Assembly: GCA_964621905.1 (NCBI GenBank)
Contig: CAZUNG010000016.1
Coordinates: 1 to 64,000 of the forward strand
Length of the DNA stretch: 64,000 nt
Source: Ruminococcus_G sp964621905
Lineage (GTDB): Bacteria > Bacillota > Clostridia > Lachnospirales > Lachnospiraceae
Direction of reading: 5' to 3'
The translations under genes and the position numbers were made by a program. Shown here one piece after another: positions 7,996 through 15,947 of the stretch. The notes beneath the pieces are model-generated. The model ran no database searches, was not told the DNA's origin, and saw only the letters and a list, made by a program, of their open reading frames with translations. Numbering within the stretch: the first letter of the stretch is position 1; every line of letters starts with the position of its first letter.

Positions 7996-9357
7996 CTATC
8001 CAATGTTACGTATGATTTTTTTGTTGATGCGAAGAAGAAACACCGTACACAGTGTTAACGAGGCCAGTTCGGCAATCGGAAAAGCGAGCCATACAGCTGA
8101 AACTGAACCGATCCTGGACAATAAGTAAGCAACGGGAAGCAGTATGACAATCTGTCGGACGATCGAAACAATCATACTGTAGATTCCATTTCCCAGCGCC
8201 TGAAAAACAGAAGATGTGATGATGCAGTATCCGGCAAAGACAAAGCTGAGACTGATCGTACGAAGGGCGGGGACACCGATTTCGAGCATCTGCGGTGAAG
8301 CATTAAACATACCCAGCAGTGCTCCCGGGATCAGCTGAATGACGATAAGTCCAATCAACATGATGCCAACAGCATACAGGATACTCAGCTTGATAGTTTT
8401 TAAAAGCCGGTCGCGTTTACCGGCACCGTAATTGTAAGCGATAATAGGCACCATGCCGTTATTCAAACCAAATACCGGCATAAAAACAAAGCTCTGAAGT
8501 TTAAAATACGCACCAAACACGGCAACTGCAGTGGATGAGAAACGGAATAATATTTTATTCATACCGAAAGTCATCACTGAACTGATTGCCTGCATAATAA
8601 TTGAAGGAATGCCGACTGCCAGAATCTCTTTTAAAATACGTGCGTGCGGGCGGAAGCCCCGAAAAGATATCTGAATGTCTGTATTCTTTTTCAAATTAAA
8701 AAGCACGGCAAGTAAAAACGCGATAAACTGTCCAAACACAGTAGCAATGGCTGCACCGGCTACGCCGAGTTTCGGAAAGCCCAGATAACCAAAAATTAAG
8801 ATAGGATCCAGAATAATATTGATAATTGCACCGGTTCCCTGAGTGATCATGGTATACATGGTACGGCCCGTTGACTGCAGCAGCCGTTCAAAGGTCATCT
8901 GACCAAAAAGTGCAAAGGACAGGGAGCTGCAGATGGTGAGATATATGGTACCGCCTTCCAAAATCTCGGAAATATCAGTCTGTGAATGCATAAAAACAGA
9001 GGAGCCAAAAAGACCGAACATCAGAAACAGTAAAAAACTCAGGGAGACCAGAAAGATTCCCTGTACTGCCGTCTGATTTACTTTTTGCTGATTTTTTTCA
9101 CCGAGACTTCTTGACAATAATGCATTGATCCCGACGCCGAGACCGGCACCGACAGCAATCATCAGATTCTGTATCGGGAATGCCATTGACACTGCGGTCA
9201 GGGCATTTTCACTGATGAAGGATACAAAGATACTGTCCACAACATTGTAGAGTGCCTGTACAATCATTGATATGATCATAGGCAGTGACATCGAAAGAAG
9301 CAGCCGATTGACCGGCATGGTTCCCATTTTATTTTCCCGTGATTGTATTTCTTTCAT
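7996..9357 (-). CDS. MATE-family multidrug/Na+ antiporter
   Basis: 453 residues with about twelve membrane helices in two six-helix repeats. MATE features include PMIISMIVQALYNVVDSIFV near the N-terminus, GAGLGVGINALLSRSLG in the first repeat and AYNYGAGKRDRL in the second. It exports cationic compounds using an ion gradient. The frame is open to 9387, but ATG 9357 follows GGGAGGAATTT and is the better start. The upstream region contains the assembly gap, so promoter context is unreliable. Confidence 0.9.
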   Translation of the reverse strand: MKEIQSRENKMGTMPVNRLLLSMSLPMIISMIVQALYNVVDSIFVSFISENALTAVSMAFPIQNLMIAVGAGLGVGINALLSRSLGEKNQQKVNQTAVQGIFLVSLSFLLFLMFGLFGSSVFMHSQTDISEILEGGTIYLTICSSLSFALFGQMTFERLLQSTGRTMYTMITQGTGAIINIILDPILIFGYLGFPKLGVAGAAIATVFGQFIAFLLAVLFNLKKNTDIQISFRGFRPHARILKEILAVGIPSIIMQAISSVMTFGMNKILFRFSSTAVAVFGAYFKLQSFVFMPVFGLNNGMVPIIAYNYGAGKRDRLLKTIKLSILYAVGIMLIGLIVIQLIPGALLGMFNASPQMLEIGVPALRTISLSFVFAGYCIITSSVFQALGNGIYSMIVSIVRQIVILLPVAYLLSRIGSVSAVWLAFPIAELASLTLCTVFLLRINKKIIRNIG

Positions 9358-9416
9358 AAATTCCTCCCAGGCGCTGCGGTAGTCCAAGCCGTTTCTCGGC
9401 CCGTTGTCATGTAGCG

Positions 9417-9626
9417 CACTAAGGATAATTATACTAAATGAACAATATAAGTCAATACAGTAAATTAAACANNNNNNNNNNNNNNNNNNNNNNNNNNNNN
9501 NNNNNNNNNNNNNNNNNNNNNNNNNNNNNNNNNNNNNNNNNNNNNNNNNNNNNNNNNNNNNNNNNNNNNNNCACTAAGGATAATTATACTAAATGAACAA
9601 TATAAGTCAATACAGTAAATTAAACA
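9417..9626. other. Assembly gap (100 N) flanked by identical 55-bp sequences
   Basis: Bases 9472-9571 are N. The 55 bases before (9417-9471) and after (9572-9626) are identical, starting CACTAAGGAT and ending AAATTAAACA. A fixed 100-N gap between contigs that overlap by 55 bases is typical of a graph assembler's k-mer overlap, so the real chromosome probably has one copy and no gap. The right copy contains the stop codon of the MgtC-like gene. Confidence 0.85.
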
Positions 9627-10294
9627 TCGATGGATATGATTTCGGGATTGTCCTTTAACAATGCTACAATATCTTCTACTTTATATGATGTTGGAAATTT
9701 GACATATAGTTCAATGTTGAGCTGATCGTTTCCCATACGCGCAGCATTGATGTTGGATATTTTGATTTTTTTCTGTGTAAAAATCCGATGGAGAAGAGAG
9801 GGCAGGTCTTCATCCTCATCAATGATCAGTACGATTCGTTCAACGATCGGTGTCTGGCCGATCCGGGGAATTTTCCGGTAACACAGCTGCAGAACCAGAA
9901 AAAATCCCGTGCTGACAATGCCGATGATATACATTCCTGCGCCGATAGCACTTCCGATTCCAACGGTTGCCCAGATTCCTGCAGCAGTCACCAGACCGCT
10001 GACATTCATTTTCCGCGTAAAAATCACTCCGGCGCCCAGAAAGCCGATGGCGGTCACCACTCCTGCGGCGATTCGAGATGGATCAAGAGAAATACTGTTT
10101 TGGATAAGGACATCGTAAAACCCGTATTTTGATACGATCATCATGATAGAAGACGTCATGGCAACGATAGAATACGTTCTGACGCCCGCAAGTTTCAAAT
10201 TGCTTTCGCGTTCCAGACCAATGCTCAGGCCGCACAGCGTAGCCACGAGAATACGAAGCAGATATTCTCCCTGTTGTAATAAAAAATCCTGCAT
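9620..10294 (-). CDS. MgtC/SapB-family membrane protein
   Basis: 224 residues: about five N-terminal membrane helices with the family pattern GLSIGLERE, GFLGAGVI and AGIWATVGIGSAIG, then a soluble C-terminal domain of about 80 residues with an ACT-like appearance. MgtC-like proteins are linked to growth at low Mg2+ and to ATP synthase control; function outside enterobacteria is poorly defined. The start is at 10294 after AGGAGGACCGTT, since the upstream open frame has no ribosome site. The stop codon lies inside the duplicated contig end. Confidence 0.85.
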   Translation of the reverse strand: MQDFLLQQGEYLLRILVATLCGLSIGLERESNLKLAGVRTYSIVAMTSSIMMIVSKYGFYDVLIQNSISLDPSRIAAGVVTAIGFLGAGVIFTRKMNVSGLVTAAGIWATVGIGSAIGAGMYIIGIVSTGFFLVLQLCYRKIPRIGQTPIVERIVLIIDEDEDLPSLLHRIFTQKKIKISNINAARMGNDQLNIELYVKFPTSYKVEDIVALLKDNPEIISIDV

Positions 10295-10394
10295 AACGGT
10301 CCTCCTGTTTAGGTTTATCATAACTGTTCCCTTTAAATTTATATACAGTATATAGGATGTTCGGGAAATTCACAAGAAAATGTAAAGATTTTGC

Positions 10395-10423
10395 TTGACA
10401 TATCATGGAAAAAGAGTTACTAT
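10395..10423 (+). promoter_or_regulatory. Sigma-A promoter for cysK
   Basis: TTGACA (10395-10400), a 17-bp spacer and TACTAT (10418-10423). An AT-rich stretch (CATATAATTCATATTAACATAG) directly downstream is where an Rrf2/CymR-type repressor could bind, but I could not assign a clear box. Confidence 0.75.
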
Positions 10424-10474
10424 CCATATAATTCATATTAACATAGTAGGGAATAAAAAGAAGGGAGATATATT

Positions 10475-11407
10475 ATGGGAAAAATATATAAAAACGCATT
10501 GGATCTGATTGGAAACACGCCTTTGATGGAAATTGAAAATTTGGTATCGAAGGAAGGATTGAAAGCACGTATTTTAATTAAACTGGAGTATCTGAACCCG
10601 GCGGGCAGTGTCAAAGACCGTGTTGCAAAATCGATGATTGAAGACGCAGAGGAAAAAGGACTGCTGAAGGAAGGTTCTGTCATTATTGAACCAACCTCAG
10701 GAAATACGGGAATCGGGTTGGCAGCAATTGCGGCTGTGAAAGGTTACCGGACGATTTTGACAATGCCCGAGACCATGAGTGTGGAACGTCGGAATATTCT
10801 GAAGGCTTACGGTGCAGAAATAGTATTAACGGATGGCGCGAGGGGGATGACAGGAGCCATTGAAAAGGCTGAGGAATTGGCTGCAGCAATGAAAGGAAGT
10901 TTCATTCCGGGGCAGTTTGTAAACCGGTCCAATCCGAAAGCGCATATAGCAACAACGGGCCCTGAGATCTGGGATGACACAGAAGGCAATCTGGATGTGT
11001 TTATAGCCGGTGTCGGAACCGGTGGTACGGTGACCGGGGTCGGAGAATATCTAAAAGGGAAAAATGAAGAGATAAAAATAGTGGCTGTAGAGCCCAGTGC
11101 GTCTCCGGTCCTTTCCGGCGGTCAGGCGGGACCTCATAAGCTGCAGGGTATCGGAGCCGGATTTGTACCGGAAGTGCTGAATACAGAAATTTACGATGAG
11201 ATTATTTGTGTAGAAAATGAAGATGCGTTTACCGCTGCCAAAGAGCTGACAAAAACCGAAGGAATACTGGTTGGTATCTCCTCCGGCGCAGCGCTGTACG
11301 CGGCGATGAAGATGGCACGATGCCAGGAATATGAAGGAAAGACCATTGTTGTATTGCTGCCTGACAGCGGTGACCGTTACTACTCAACTCCACTATTTGC
11401 AGAATAG
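10475..11407 (+). CDS. cysK: Cysteine synthase (O-acetylserine sulfhydrylase)
   Basis: 310 residues, full length. This PLP enzyme makes L-cysteine from O-acetylserine and sulfide. The PLP lysine is in NPAGSVKDR, the substrate loop is EPTSGNTGIGLA, and the phosphate-binding glycine loop is GTGGTVTG. Strong AAGGGAG ribosome site. Its substrate would come from serine acetyltransferase, and a cysE gene lies at 44570-45472. A decayed sulfhydrylase gene and an Rrf2 regulator follow, suggesting a cysteine regulon. Confidence 0.95.
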   Translation: MGKIYKNALDLIGNTPLMEIENLVSKEGLKARILIKLEYLNPAGSVKDRVAKSMIEDAEEKGLLKEGSVIIEPTSGNTGIGLAAIAAVKGYRTILTMPETMSVERRNILKAYGAEIVLTDGARGMTGAIEKAEELAAAMKGSFIPGQFVNRSNPKAHIATTGPEIWDDTEGNLDVFIAGVGTGGTVTGVGEYLKGKNEEIKIVAVEPSASPVLSGGQAGPHKLQGIGAGFVPEVLNTEIYDEIICVENEDAFTAAKELTKTEGILVGISSGAALYAAMKMARCQEYEGKTIVVLLPDSGDRYYSTPLFAE

Positions 11408-11415
11408 GCAAACCT

Positions 11416-12228
11416 ATGATGAAAACAAAAAGAGCAGACAGAAACCTGAGGTTTGAGACATTACAGCTGCATGTAGGTCAGGAACAGCGGCGATTGCCTA
11501 TACGTTTTCTGAATTTGGAGTGGAGATAACGTTTGTTGATCCATTAGAGGAAGGTGCATTTGAAAAAGCAATTCAGGAAAATACCAGGGCGCTGTTCATT
11601 GCAATACGGGGAAATCCGAATTCAGATGTTGTTGATATTGAAGCAGTTGTTGAAATTGCGCACCGCCATAACATTCCGCTGGTGATTGACAACACCTTTG
11701 GAACTCCGTATTTGATTCGTCCGATTGAATATGGTGCAGATATTGTAGTCCATTCGGCAACGAAGTTTATCGGAGGACACGGCACAGCAATCGGTGGTGT
11801 CATTGTGGACGGTGCCCGTTTTACAAAAGCAGCCGGTCCGGCGGCCTTTGTGACAAGAATTCGTGCGATTCTCTTGAGAGATACAGGCGCAAGCTTGTCG
11901 CCGTTCCATGCATTTTTGTTTCTGCAGGTGGAAACTGTGCACCATACGTCTGTGTCAGCTGGCAGCAGCCAGCAGAAGCTGTACAGCAAATATTTTCCTA
12001 ATGGAGGAGGTTCTATATTTGCTTTTGAGATTAAAGGTGGAAAGCAGGAGGCAAAAACGTTTATTGATAATCTGGAACTCTTTTTTCTCCTGGCGAATGT
12101 GGCAGATGCGAAATCGCTGGTAATACATCCGGCGACGGCGACGCATGCACAGTTCAGTGCGGAAGAGCAAAAGGAGCGATGATATGATTGAAGATCTGGA
12201 TGAAGCTTTTGAGGCCGTCAGAGGATGA
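11416..12228 (+). pseudogene. O-acetylhomoserine sulfhydrylase (metY-like) pseudogene
   Basis: The intact enzyme is ~425 residues. Here an N-terminal start (RFETLQLHVGQEQ) is joined, after loss of roughly 90 residues, to YTFSEFGVEITFVDP. The PLP-lysine region (VVHSATKFIGGHG) survives. More sequence is missing after IVDGARF and after HAFLFLQ. The KYFPNGGGSIFAFEIKGG block remains, a stop occurs after AEEQKER, and the natural C-terminal end (IEDLDEAFEAV) sits beyond it. Several separate lesions mark it as non-functional. It likely once supplied homocysteine or cysteine by direct sulfhydrylation. Confidence 0.88.
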
Positions 12229-12250
12229 TGAAGCTGACTGGGAGGTAACG

Positions 12251-12685
12251 ATGAAAATATCCACAAAAGGAAGGTATGCGCTGCGGCTGATGCTTGATCT
12301 GGCCCTTCATCAGGGGGAAGGACCGATTCGCATCAAAGATGTGGCACAGCGACAGGAAATATCTACAAAGTATCTGGAACAGATTATTTCCATTTTGGTG
12401 CGTGCGGGGTATGTGAGAAGTATACGTGGTGCGCAGGGGGGATACCAGCTGATAAAACGACCGGAGGAATATTCGGTCGGGGCCATCTTAAGACTGACAG
12501 AAGGAAACCTTTGTCCGGTTGCATGTCTGGAGGACGATCCCAACCAATGTCCCAGGCAGGGGGAATGTGCGACACTTCGGATCTGGAAAGAGCTGGATGA
12601 TGCGATTAAAAGCGTCGTTGATAAGTATACGCTCGCAGATTTGATCGAGTGGCAAAGAGAAAAGGTGCTGGATTATATTATTTAA
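12251..12685 (+). CDS. Rrf2-family transcriptional regulator (CymR/IscR-like)
   Basis: 144 residues: MKISTKGRYALRLMLDLA is the family hallmark, with a winged helix up to about residue 80, then four cysteines (C88, C92, C100, C106) in the segment where IscR binds its Fe-S cluster. The start at 12251 follows GGAGG by a few bases. Position behind cysK and a decayed metY suggests control of cysteine metabolism (CymR-like). The cysteines leave open Fe-S or redox sensing (IscR-like). Confidence 0.88.
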   Translation: MKISTKGRYALRLMLDLALHQGEGPIRIKDVAQRQEISTKYLEQIISILVRAGYVRSIRGAQGGYQLIKRPEEYSVGAILRLTEGNLCPVACLEDDPNQCPRQGECATLRIWKELDDAIKSVVDKYTLADLIEWQREKVLDYII

Positions 12686-12727
12686 ACGCTACAAAATAAC
12701 AAAAAATAAAAAAAATCTCAAAATCTA

Positions 12728-12756
12728 TTGACATTAGCGGCAAATTATATTAGAAT
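12728..12756 (+). promoter_or_regulatory. Promoter of the second tRNA cluster
   Basis: TTGACA (12728-12733), 17-bp spacer, TAGAAT (12751-12756), 12 bp before the first tRNA. Confidence 0.75.
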
Positions 12757-12768
12757 ACATTTTGTCGC

Positions 12769-12839
12769 GCGGGTGTAGTTCAATGGTAGAACACTAGCCT
12801 TCCAAGCTAGATACGTGGGTTCGATTCCCATCACCCGCT
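12769..12839 (+). tRNA. tRNA-Gly (TCC)
   Basis: 71 nt; acceptor GCGGGTG pairs with CACCCGC; anticodon TCC in loop CTTCCAA. Confidence 0.95.
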
Positions 12840-12842
12840 TAG

Positions 12843-12915
12843 GCGCGAGTGGCTCAGTTGGTGGAGCGCGACCTTGCCAAGGTCGAGGCCGCGGGTTCGA
12901 GTCCCGTCTCGCGCT
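12843..12915 (+). tRNA. tRNA-Gly (GCC)
   Basis: 73 nt; acceptor GCGCGAG pairs with CTCGCGC; anticodon GCC in loop TTGCCAA. It is only 3 nt from the preceding tRNA. Confidence 0.93.
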
Positions 12916-12961
12916 CTTTATTTCCCCAGAAATCTTAACCGGTTTTTGGGGATTTGTGTAT

Positions 12962-13034
<73 letters not shown>

Positions 13035-13039
13035 CTGTT

Positions 13040-13087
13040 ATAGCTGTAGAATCCCTTGCTTTATTCGGATTTTCGGCTATTTTTTTG
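13040..13087 (+). terminator. Terminator of the second tRNA cluster
   Basis: ATAGC...AGAATCC pairs with GGATTTT...GCTAT (one small internal mismatch), followed by TTTTTT. Confidence 0.65.
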
Positions 13088-13170
13088 TGTTAAGATAAAG
13101 AAAAGGGGACCGAAGGATCACTGTTTTGATCCTGGTGTAAATCTAAAGACAGTGTAATTTCTTTTCTGAA

Positions 13171-13221
13171 AAAAGACGAGAGCAAAAACCTGATGGATGG
13201 TATTTTGCTCTCGTCTTTTTT
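13171..13221. terminator. Bidirectional terminator downstream of the alcohol dehydrogenase gene
   Basis: A perfect 17-bp stem (AAAAGACGAGAGCAAAA with its complement) with a 15-nt loop and T runs on both strands, just past the stop of the reverse-strand dehydrogenase at 13231. Confidence 0.85.
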
Positions 13222-13230
13222 AAATAAAAA

Positions 13231-14406
13231 TCATCGGGCCATTTTATATACTTCGCGGATATCTTCCATATTAAGAGGTTTGATTACGCCGATGGTACGT
13301 TTGTTCTCAAAACTGCATTTGTAAGCAAGGGTATCAATCTGTTCATCTGTCAATGTGATGCCCATCTCTGAAATGGAAGTCGGCATGCTGACGAAACGGT
13401 AGAAGTTTTCCATCGCTTCAATTCCTTTGAGTGCGGTTTCCGTCAGATCGTTGTCACATGGAATGTCAAATACATTGGCTGCGAACTGAGCAAACCGTTC
13501 GGTATTATATGGCAATACATAGCGTGCCCAGCTGCCCCATACAGCAGCAAGGCCTGCACCGTGCGCAACATCGAACATACCGCCGAGTTCATGCTCCAGC
13601 TGATGGGATGCCCAGTCGCCGCCGTCTGTGCCACAGCCCATCAGACCATTGTGAGAGAGGCTTCCCGCCCACATGATTTCCGCACGGGCATTATAGTTTT
13701 CCGGATCCTGCATCAGGATCCTGGCATTCATCATCACTGTTTTCATCAGTGATTCACACAGATGATCTGTCAGCTCCATGGTCTGGTTGCTGAAGTAACG
13801 TTCCATTGTATGCATCAGGATGTCCACACAGCCGGAGGCTGTCTGATAAGCAGGCAGTGTGTAAGTGAGCTCAGGGTTCAGAACTGCGAACCGGCAGCGG
13901 CAGAGATTGCTTTTATAACCACGCTTCAGCCAGCCGTCTTCATTCGTGAGAACAGAGGAGTCACTCATTTCACTTCCGGCGGCAGCGATGGTGAGAACAC
14001 AGCCGATGGGAAGGCATTGATCTGCGACGCGTTTCTTACAGTAAAAATCCCAGACCTCTCCTCCGCAGGCTGTCCCGTAGCCGATCGCCTTTGCAGAGTC
14101 AATCACACTTCCGCCTCCAACGGCGAGGATAAAATCCACACCCTCTTTCCGGCAAAGTTCAATTCCTTCACGGGCTTTTGAAATACGCGGGTTTGGAACG
14201 ACGCCTCCGAGAGAGACATAGTCGATGGAAGCTTCTCTTAACGAGGCATATATGCGGTCCAGAAGACCCGATTTGACAGCACTTTGACCGCCGTAATGAA
14301 CAAGGACTTTTTTGCAGTTCTGTTCTTGAATCAGTTTACCGACCTGTGCTTCGGTATTTTTGCCGAAAACGACACGGGTAGGGGTGTAGTATTCAAAGTT
14401 TAACAT
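13231..14406 (-). CDS. Iron-containing alcohol dehydrogenase (butanol dehydrogenase type)
   Basis: 391 residues. Rossmann-like N-terminus with the NAD(P)-binding VGGGSVIDSAKAI near residue 100. The metal-binding half contains D and His ligands around GCVDILMHTMER and VAHGAGLAAVWGSW. Such enzymes reduce aldehydes to alcohols in fermentation. The frame is open to 14526, but ATG 14406 after GGGAGGAATCATTC gives the normal N-terminus (MLNFEYYTPTRVVFG). Single gene with its own terminator; substrate not predictable. Confidence 0.9.
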   Translation of the reverse strand: MLNFEYYTPTRVVFGKNTEAQVGKLIQEQNCKKVLVHYGGQSAVKSGLLDRIYASLREASIDYVSLGGVVPNPRISKAREGIELCRKEGVDFILAVGGGSVIDSAKAIGYGTACGGEVWDFYCKKRVADQCLPIGCVLTIAAAGSEMSDSSVLTNEDGWLKRGYKSNLCRCRFAVLNPELTYTLPAYQTASGCVDILMHTMERYFSNQTMELTDHLCESLMKTVMMNARILMQDPENYNARAEIMWAGSLSHNGLMGCGTDGGDWASHQLEHELGGMFDVAHGAGLAAVWGSWARYVLPYNTERFAQFAANVFDIPCDNDLTETALKGIEAMENFYRFVSMPTSISEMGITLTDEQIDTLAYKCSFENKRTIGVIKPLNMEDIREVYKMAR

Positions 14407-14520
14407 GAATGATTCCTCCCTTTTTAAATTTTCTTTCAATTCTATTAAAACAGATTTTGGGGGAACCGTAAAGTATAAAAAGAAAATGTGCGGTAAATGG
14501 AGAATTGTGCGAAATAACGA

Positions 14521-14549
14521 TTGCAAAGTGGACGGTATTCTCGTATAAT
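14521..14549 (+). promoter_or_regulatory. Promoter of glyA
   Basis: TTGCAA (14521-14526), 17-bp spacer, TATAAT (14544-14549), about 90 bp before the glyA start. Confidence 0.65.
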
Positions 14550-14637
14550 GATAAAACAGTGTAGTCCGGAAAGTTCGTTTCCGGAGAGATCAGGTTGACA
14601 GAAAATATAGATAGAACAACAGCCAAGGAGGAAAGTC

Positions 14638-15876
14638 ATGTATTCAATTCATGAAATAGAAAACGTAGATCCTGAGATAGCAAAAGCAATTGAGGATGAA
14701 ATTGCGAGACAGAATTCGCACATCGAACTGATCGCATCGGAGAACTGGGTGAGCAAAGCCGTTATGGCAGCTATGGGCTCACCGCTGACTAACAAATACG
14801 CAGAAGGATATCCGGGAAAACGTTATTATGGAGGATGTGAATGCGTTGATGTTGTTGAGACACTGGCGATTGACCGTGCAAAACAGCTGTTTGGATGTGA
14901 ATATGTAAATGTGCAGCCGCATTCAGGAGCGCAGGCTAATATGGCGGTGTTTTTTGCTGCCCTGAAACCGGGTGATACTGTCATGGGGATGAATCTCGCA
15001 CATGGCGGACATCTTTCTCATGGAAGTAAAGCAAATCTGTCGGGAGCGTATTTCAATATTGTACCGTATGGCGTTAACAACGAGGGATTTATTGATTATG
15101 ACGAAGTGCGCAGAATTGCACTGGAATGCAGGCCAAAAATGATCGTCTGTGGGGCAAGTGCATACGCCAGAACGATTGATTTCAAAAAATTCCGTGAAAT
15201 TGCGGATGAAGTTGGCGCATATTTGATGGCAGATATTGCACATATCGCAGGTCTTGTGGCAACAGGAGAGCATCCAAGCCCGATACCATATGCACATGTG
15301 ACGACAACGACAACACATAAGACACTGCGCGGGCCCCGCGGCGGTATGATTATGAGCAGTAATGCCGTTGCCGAAGAGCTGCGTCTGAATAAAGCAGTGT
15401 TCCCCGGAATTCAGGGAGGTCCGCTGATGCATGTGATTGCTGCCAAGGCTGTCTGCTTCAAAGAAGCGCTGCAGCCGGAATATAAAGAGTATCAGGCAAA
15501 TATTGTAAAAAATGCAAAAGCACTCTGTGCAGGTTTGCTGAACCGCGGAATCAAAATCGTATCTGGAGGGACGGACAACCATCTGATGCTTGTAGATCTG
15601 ACGGATAAAAACATTACGGGCAAGGATATGGAACATCTGTTGGATGAGGCGAATATCACATGCAATAAGAATACGATTCCGAATGATCCGCAGTCCGCAA
15701 ACGTGACAAGCGGAGTCCGCCTGGGAACTGCTGCAGTGACAGCGCGCGGTATGAATGCTGATGATATGGATAAAATTGCAGAGGCGATAGCTTTGATGGT
15801 AGAGAGTGCTGACAACAGTGCCAGGGCTAAGGCCATTGTAGAAGAACTGACAGTGAGATATCCGCTGAACGCATAA
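14638..15876 (+). CDS. glyA: Serine hydroxymethyltransferase
   Basis: 412 residues, full length. This PLP enzyme converts serine and tetrahydrofolate to glycine and methylene-THF. Motifs: HIELIASENWVS near the N-terminus, YAEGYPGKRYYGGC, and the PLP-lysine segment TTTTTHKTLRGPRGG. AAGGAGG ribosome site. Own promoter and terminator, so probably monocistronic. Confidence 0.97.
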   Translation: MYSIHEIENVDPEIAKAIEDEIARQNSHIELIASENWVSKAVMAAMGSPLTNKYAEGYPGKRYYGGCECVDVVETLAIDRAKQLFGCEYVNVQPHSGAQANMAVFFAALKPGDTVMGMNLAHGGHLSHGSKANLSGAYFNIVPYGVNNEGFIDYDEVRRIALECRPKMIVCGASAYARTIDFKKFREIADEVGAYLMADIAHIAGLVATGEHPSPIPYAHVTTTTTHKTLRGPRGGMIMSSNAVAEELRLNKAVFPGIQGGPLMHVIAAKAVCFKEALQPEYKEYQANIVKNAKALCAGLLNRGIKIVSGGTDNHLMLVDLTDKNITGKDMEHLLDEANITCNKNTIPNDPQSANVTSGVRLGTAAVTARGMNADDMDKIAEAIALMVESADNSARAKAIVEELTVRYPLNA

Positions 15877-15893
15877 GAACTATTACGGAAGAA

Positions 15894-15919
15894 AACGCTC
15901 TTATTTTGGGGGCGTTTTT
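15894..15919 (+). terminator. Terminator after glyA
   Basis: AAAACGCTC pairs with GGGCGTTTT, then a short T run. It lies just upstream of the radical SAM gene. Confidence 0.6.
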
Positions 15920-15947
15920 CCATTTGCTGCGAGGGAAAGAGCGACGT

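Noticed and set aside
13114..13133. AGGATCA/TGATCCT hairpin
   Set aside because: Short, no T run, no gene context; likely chance between two terminators.
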